64,000 nucleotides of DNA. It comes from Campylobacter cuniculorum DSM 23162 = LMG 24588. GTDB taxonomy: Bacteria; Campylobacterota; Campylobacteria; Campylobacterales; Campylobacteraceae. Numbering within the stretch: the first letter of the stretch is position 1; each line of letters begins with the position of its first letter. The position numbers and the translations under genes were made by a program. Shown piece after piece: positions 60,756 to 64,000 of the stretch. Under the pieces are notes generated by a model, which saw only the letters and a program-made list of their open reading frames with translations, did not search any database and was not told the DNA's origin. The stretch is taken from assembly GCF_002104335.1 (NCBI RefSeq), contig NZ_CP020867.1, positions 1-64,000 on the forward strand. The letters run 5' to 3'.

Positions 60756-63700
60756 TTATCCTTGTTTTTCATTGCTATAATCTGCTGCGGCAATTCTTAC
60801 AAGCTGTCTGTATCGATGTTGAGCGTCTTTTTTATTGCGTTCAAAAAGCTCTGCAGCATGTTTAGGATTTGATTTTTTCAAAGAATTATAACGCACTTCA
60901 TTCATCAAAAATTGCTCATAAAGCTCCCATTGCGGTTCTTTACTAACAATATTTAAAGGATTTTTTCCCTCCACTTCAAGACGAGGGTCGTAAGTATAAA
61001 GAGGCCAATACCCGCATTTTGTCGCCAACTCTCCTTGAGTTCCAGAATACCCCAATCCACCCTTAATGCCATGTGCAATACAAGGAGAATAGCAAATCAC
61101 TAAAGAAGGTCCATTATAAGCTTCAGCAGCAATTAAAGTTTTAATCAAATGACTATAATTTGCATTTGAATTCACTTGTGCAACAAAAATATAGCCATAG
61201 GTCATAGCAATCTGCCCTAAATCTTTTTTCTGTATAGGCTTACCTGCTGAAGCAAATTGTGCCACGGCACCTGTTCTTGAAGATTTCGAGCTTTGTCCCC
61301 CTGTATTAGAATAAACCTCCGTATCCAGCACTAAGATATTCACATTTTCCCCACTCGCTAGAACATGATCAAGTCCGCCATAACCTATATCATAAGCCCA
61401 ACCATCGCCACCAAAAATCCAATGCGATTTTTTACTTAAAAAGCTTTTTAAATTTAAAATATCTTGCACAGCTTTTATGGATTTATTTTGTTCTAAAATC
61501 GGCAACATTCTGTCTTTAATCTCAACCGATTCCACGCCTTTGTCTTTATTTGCAAGCCATTCTTTAAAGAGTGCTGATAAAGAATTTGGCACTAAGTCCA
61601 TATTTTCATTCATAATATTTTCGATTCTGTGTCTTGTATTTTCGGTTGCAACTTTCATCCCAAGACCAAATTCAGCATTATCTTCAAATAAAGAATTTGC
61701 CCAAGCAGGTCCGTGTCCATTTTTCACGCTTTTTCTATAAGGAGTAGAAGGTGCTGAACCACCATAAATCGAGCTGCAACCTGTAGCATTTGCAACAATC
61801 ATTCTTTCTCCAAAAAGCCTTGTTACAAGAGTGATATAAGGGGTTTCTCCACAACCCGGACAAGCTCCGTGAAATTCAAAAAGAGGTTGAGAAAACTGCA
61901 CACCTTTAACATTTTCTTTGCTTAAAATATCATCTTTGTAGCTTATCTTTTTAAACAAATAATCCGCATTTTCTTGCTCTCCAAAGTCCATTTCTTCTTG
62001 CAAAGGAACCATAACTAAGGATTTTTCCTTTGTTGGACACTCTTGAACACAAAGCTCACAGCCTGTGCAATCAAGCGGAGAAACTTGTATTTTGAAATTT
62101 AATTTTTGTCCCTTCGTGCCTTTAGCTTCTAAGAAATGTTCTTTAACACCTCTTGGAGCATTGTTTAATTCTTCTTCATTGATTAAAAATGGGCGGATGA
62201 CAGCGTGCGGACAAACTGAAGCACATTGATTGCATTGAATACAATTTTCTTCTATCCATCTTGGCACCATAATCCCTACGCCTCTTTTTTCATATTCTGT
62301 CGTTCCGTGTTCAAAACTTCCATCTTCATATCCTAAAAATGCAGAAACAGGTAAATCATCACCTTTAGCAGCATTCATAGGTTTGACAATTTTTTCTACA
62401 AATTCTGTGCCTTTATAAACATTGCTTTGTTCTTTTTCTTTGATTTCTAAATTTTTCCACGCAGGATCAACCTCTACTTTTATGAGTCCTTGTGCTCCTA
62501 CATCAATGGCTTTATAATTCATTTCAACTATAGCATCACCTTTTTTGCTATAAGATTTGTAGGCAAGTTCTTTCATGTATTTTTGTGCATCTTCGTAAGG
62601 TATGATTTGAGCAAGTTTGAAAAAAGCAGATTGCATAATGGTATTTGTGCGGTTTCCAAGCCCTATATCTCTTGCGAGTTTGGTTGCATTGATGATATAA
62701 AAATTCACTTCTTTTTCTGCTAAGGTTTTTTTAACAAAATCAGGAAGCTGCCTTATGGTCTCTTTTTCATTCCAAATGCTGTTTAAAAGGAAGGTTCCGC
62801 CCTTGCGAATTCCATTTAAAACATCATAAATTTCCAAATATGCTGCCACAGAACAAGCGATAAAATGCGGAGTAGAAACAAGATAAGTTGATCTTATAGG
62901 TTTTTTAGAAAATCTTAAATGGCTTCTTGTGTAACCTCCGGATTTCTTAGAATCATAAGCGAAATAAGCCTGTGCGTAAAAATCTGTTTTATCACCGATG
63001 ATTTTAATGGAATTTTTGTTTGCTCCTACAGTCCCATCAGCACCAAGTCCATAAAATAGACATTCTATGGTGCTCTCATCACTTAAAGAAATTTTTTCTC
63101 CCGTTTCTAAAGAAGTATGAGTTACATCATCGACAATACCAATGGTAAAGCCGTTTTTAGGTTTATCGCGTTTAAGATTTTCAAATACAGCAATCATTTG
63201 GGCAGGATCAACATCTTTAGATGAAAGTCCATAGCGTCCGCCCACGATAATAGGAGAAATTTCACTATCATAAAAAGCCGCTCTTACATCTAAATAAAGT
63301 GGCTCTCCAAGACTTCCGGGCTCCTTAGTCCTATCCAAAACAGCAATCTTTTTCACAGATTTTGGCATAACTTCAAAAAAGTATTTTAAGCTAAAAGGGC
63401 GGTAAAGATAAACTTTGAAGACGCCGACTTTTTCACCCTTTGAATTAAGATAATCCACAACCTCTTCAAGAGTTTGAGTCACAGAACCCATTGCAATGAT
63501 GATTCTATCCGGCTCTTCATGTCCATAATAAACAAAGGGCTTATAGGTCCTGCCTGTAATTTTAGAAATTTCTTGCATGTATTCATTGACAACATCAGGT
63601 AAGGCATTATAAAAAGAATTTGTAAGTTCTCGGGTTTGAAAATAAATATCATCATTTTGAGCTGTGCCTCTTGTTTTAGGATTTTCAGGACTTAACGAGG

Positions 63701-64000
63701 AATTTCTAAAGGCTAAAACAGCTTCTTTGTCAAGCAAACGACTAAAATGTGCATAATCCATCACTTCAATCTTTTGAATTTCATGGCTTGTCCTAAAGCC
63801 ATCAAAAAAATGTAAAAAAGGAATGCGTCCTTTAATTGCGGCTAAATGTGCAACTCCAGCTAAATCCATAGTTTCTTGCACAGAATGAGAGCAAAGCATT
63901 GCAAAACCGATTTGTCTTGCAGCATAAATATCTTGATGGTCTCCAAAAATAGAAAGGGCTTGAGCAGCTAAGGATCTTGCTGCAACATGGATAACACAAG
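60756..64000 (-). CDS. por: Pyruvate:flavodoxin/ferredoxin oxidoreductase (partial, N-terminus beyond window)
   Basis: A one-chain POR that oxidises pyruvate to acetyl-CoA and CO2, reducing flavodoxin. About 1,080 residues are visible of a family length near 1,185. The frame stays open to the window edge, so the Met at 63899 is not the start. Domains seen, in order: the end of the N-terminal TPP domain (HVAARSLAAQALSIFGDHQD), transketolase-C-like and gamma domains, two 4Fe-4S motifs (CIQCNQCASVCP, CTGCELCVQECP), a further Cys pair (FHGACPGCGETPY) and the TPP-binding core WIFGGDGWAYDIGYGGLDHV. Matches Cj1476c, upstream of the cts genes as in C. jejuni. Oxygen-labile enzyme central to microaerophilic metabolism. 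Confidence 0.95.
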   Translation of the reverse strand, partial: CVIHVAARSLAAQALSIFGDHQDIYAARQIGFAMLCSHSVQETMDLAGVAHLAAIKGRIPFLHFFDGFRTSHEIQKIEVMDYAHFSRLLDKEAVLAFRNSSLSPENPKTRGTAQNDDIYFQTRELTNSFYNALPDVVNEYMQEISKITGRTYKPFVYYGHEEPDRIIIAMGSVTQTLEEVVDYLNSKGEKVGVFKVYLYRPFSLKYFFEVMPKSVKKIAVLDRTKEPGSLGEPLYLDVRAAFYDSEISPIIVGGRYGLSSKDVDPAQMIAVFENLKRDKPKNGFTIGIVDDVTHTSLETGEKISLSDESTIECLFYGLGADGTVGANKNSIKIIGDKTDFYAQAYFAYDSKKSGGYTRSHLRFSKKPIRSTYLVSTPHFIACSVAAYLEIYDVLNGIRKGGTFLLNSIWNEKETIRQLPDFVKKTLAEKEVNFYIINATKLARDIGLGNRTNTIMQSAFFKLAQIIPYEDAQKYMKELAYKSYSKKGDAIVEMNYKAIDVGAQGLIKVEVDPAWKNLEIKEKEQSNVYKGTEFVEKIVKPMNAAKGDDLPVSAFLGYEDGSFEHGTTEYEKRGVGIMVPRWIEENCIQCNQCASVCPHAVIRPFLINEEELNNAPRGVKEHFLEAKGTKGQKLNFKIQVSPLDCTGCELCVQECPTKEKSLVMVPLQEEMDFGEQENADYLFKKISYKDDILSKENVKGVQFSQPLFEFHGACPGCGETPYITLVTRLFGERMIVANATGCSSIYGGSAPSTPYRKSVKNGHGPAWANSLFEDNAEFGLGMKVATENTRHRIENIMNENMDLVPNSLSALFKEWLANKDKGVESVEIKDRMLPILEQNKSIKAVQDILNLKSFLSKKSHWIFGGDGWAYDIGYGGLDHVLASGENVNILVLDTEVYSNTGGQSSKSSRTGAVAQFASAGKPIQKKDLGQIAMTYGYIFVAQVNSNANYSHLIKTLIAAEAYNGPSLVICYSPCIAHGIKGGLGYSGTQGELATKCGYWPLYTYDPRLEVEGKNPLNIVSKEPQWELYEQFLMNEVRYNSLKKSNPKHAAELFERNKKDAQHRYRQLVRIAAADYSNEKQG

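Noticed and set aside
63899-63899. Met at 63899 as the start of por
   Set aside because: The frame continues open to the window edge with conserved POR sequence before it, so the gene is truncated by the window.

Overview
The window looks like the start of a chromosome from a low-GC Campylobacter of the thermotolerant C. jejuni / C. upsaliensis type. It opens exactly at the dnaA start codon and continues with dnaN and gyrB. The proteins read as close but not identical relatives of C. jejuni ones: DnaA, the S10 ribosomal cluster without rpmD, DocA/DocB, the Cts transformation proteins, a one-chain pyruvate:flavodoxin oxidoreductase and a large respiratory D-lactate dehydrogenase. I cannot fix the species. 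I saw no tRNA, rRNA, CRISPR array or insertion sequence.

Layout. 1-4.9 kb: dnaA, a candidate oriC, dnaN, gyrB. 4.9-10.7 kb is an accessory block: a two-gene restriction-modification system flanked by a 33-bp direct repeat, a YejM/PbgA-like membrane phosphatase-fold gene with a G9 tract in its likely promoter, queF, then a decayed HNH restriction gene beside an intact D12 adenine methyltransferase. 10.8-20.6 kb: the S10-spc ribosomal protein operon ending in secY. 20.6-30.6 kb: an EF-hand-like protein, a small secreted protein, D-lactate dehydrogenase, rnhB, a ComEA-like gene, ilvD and docA-docB. 31-36 kb: an acetate permease pair (actP-yjcH) and metY-metA, the latter preceded by what looks like a complete methionine attenuator with a 26-codon leader peptide. 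36-43.6 kb: carB, a bile-acid-symporter remnant, a YrdC-like gene, small drug/metabolite exporters, bioD and bioA. 43.6-49.4 kb: a decayed methyltransferase, dps, pgi, galU and acs. 49.7-54.5 kb: two small unknown genes, a two-subunit class I fumarase, and a chemoreceptor with a G16 tract inside its 5' coding end. 55-64 kb: the cts transformation operon (ctsR-D-P-X-E-F) behind por, which runs off the window.

Themes. Three DNA methyltransferase loci are at different stages (intact R-M, solitary methylase with a dead nuclease, fragment). Natural transformation genes lie in two places (ComEA-like, cts). Metabolism fits an asaccharolytic, acetate- and lactate-using microaerophile: ActP plus Acs, D-lactate dehydrogenase, POR, fumarase and periplasmic peroxidase. 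Two homopolymer G tracts point to phase variation. The most interesting regulatory find is the leader peptide, antiterminator and terminator arrangement before metY; the most interesting switch is the G16 chemoreceptor, where loss of one G would create an ATGA stop-start overlap.
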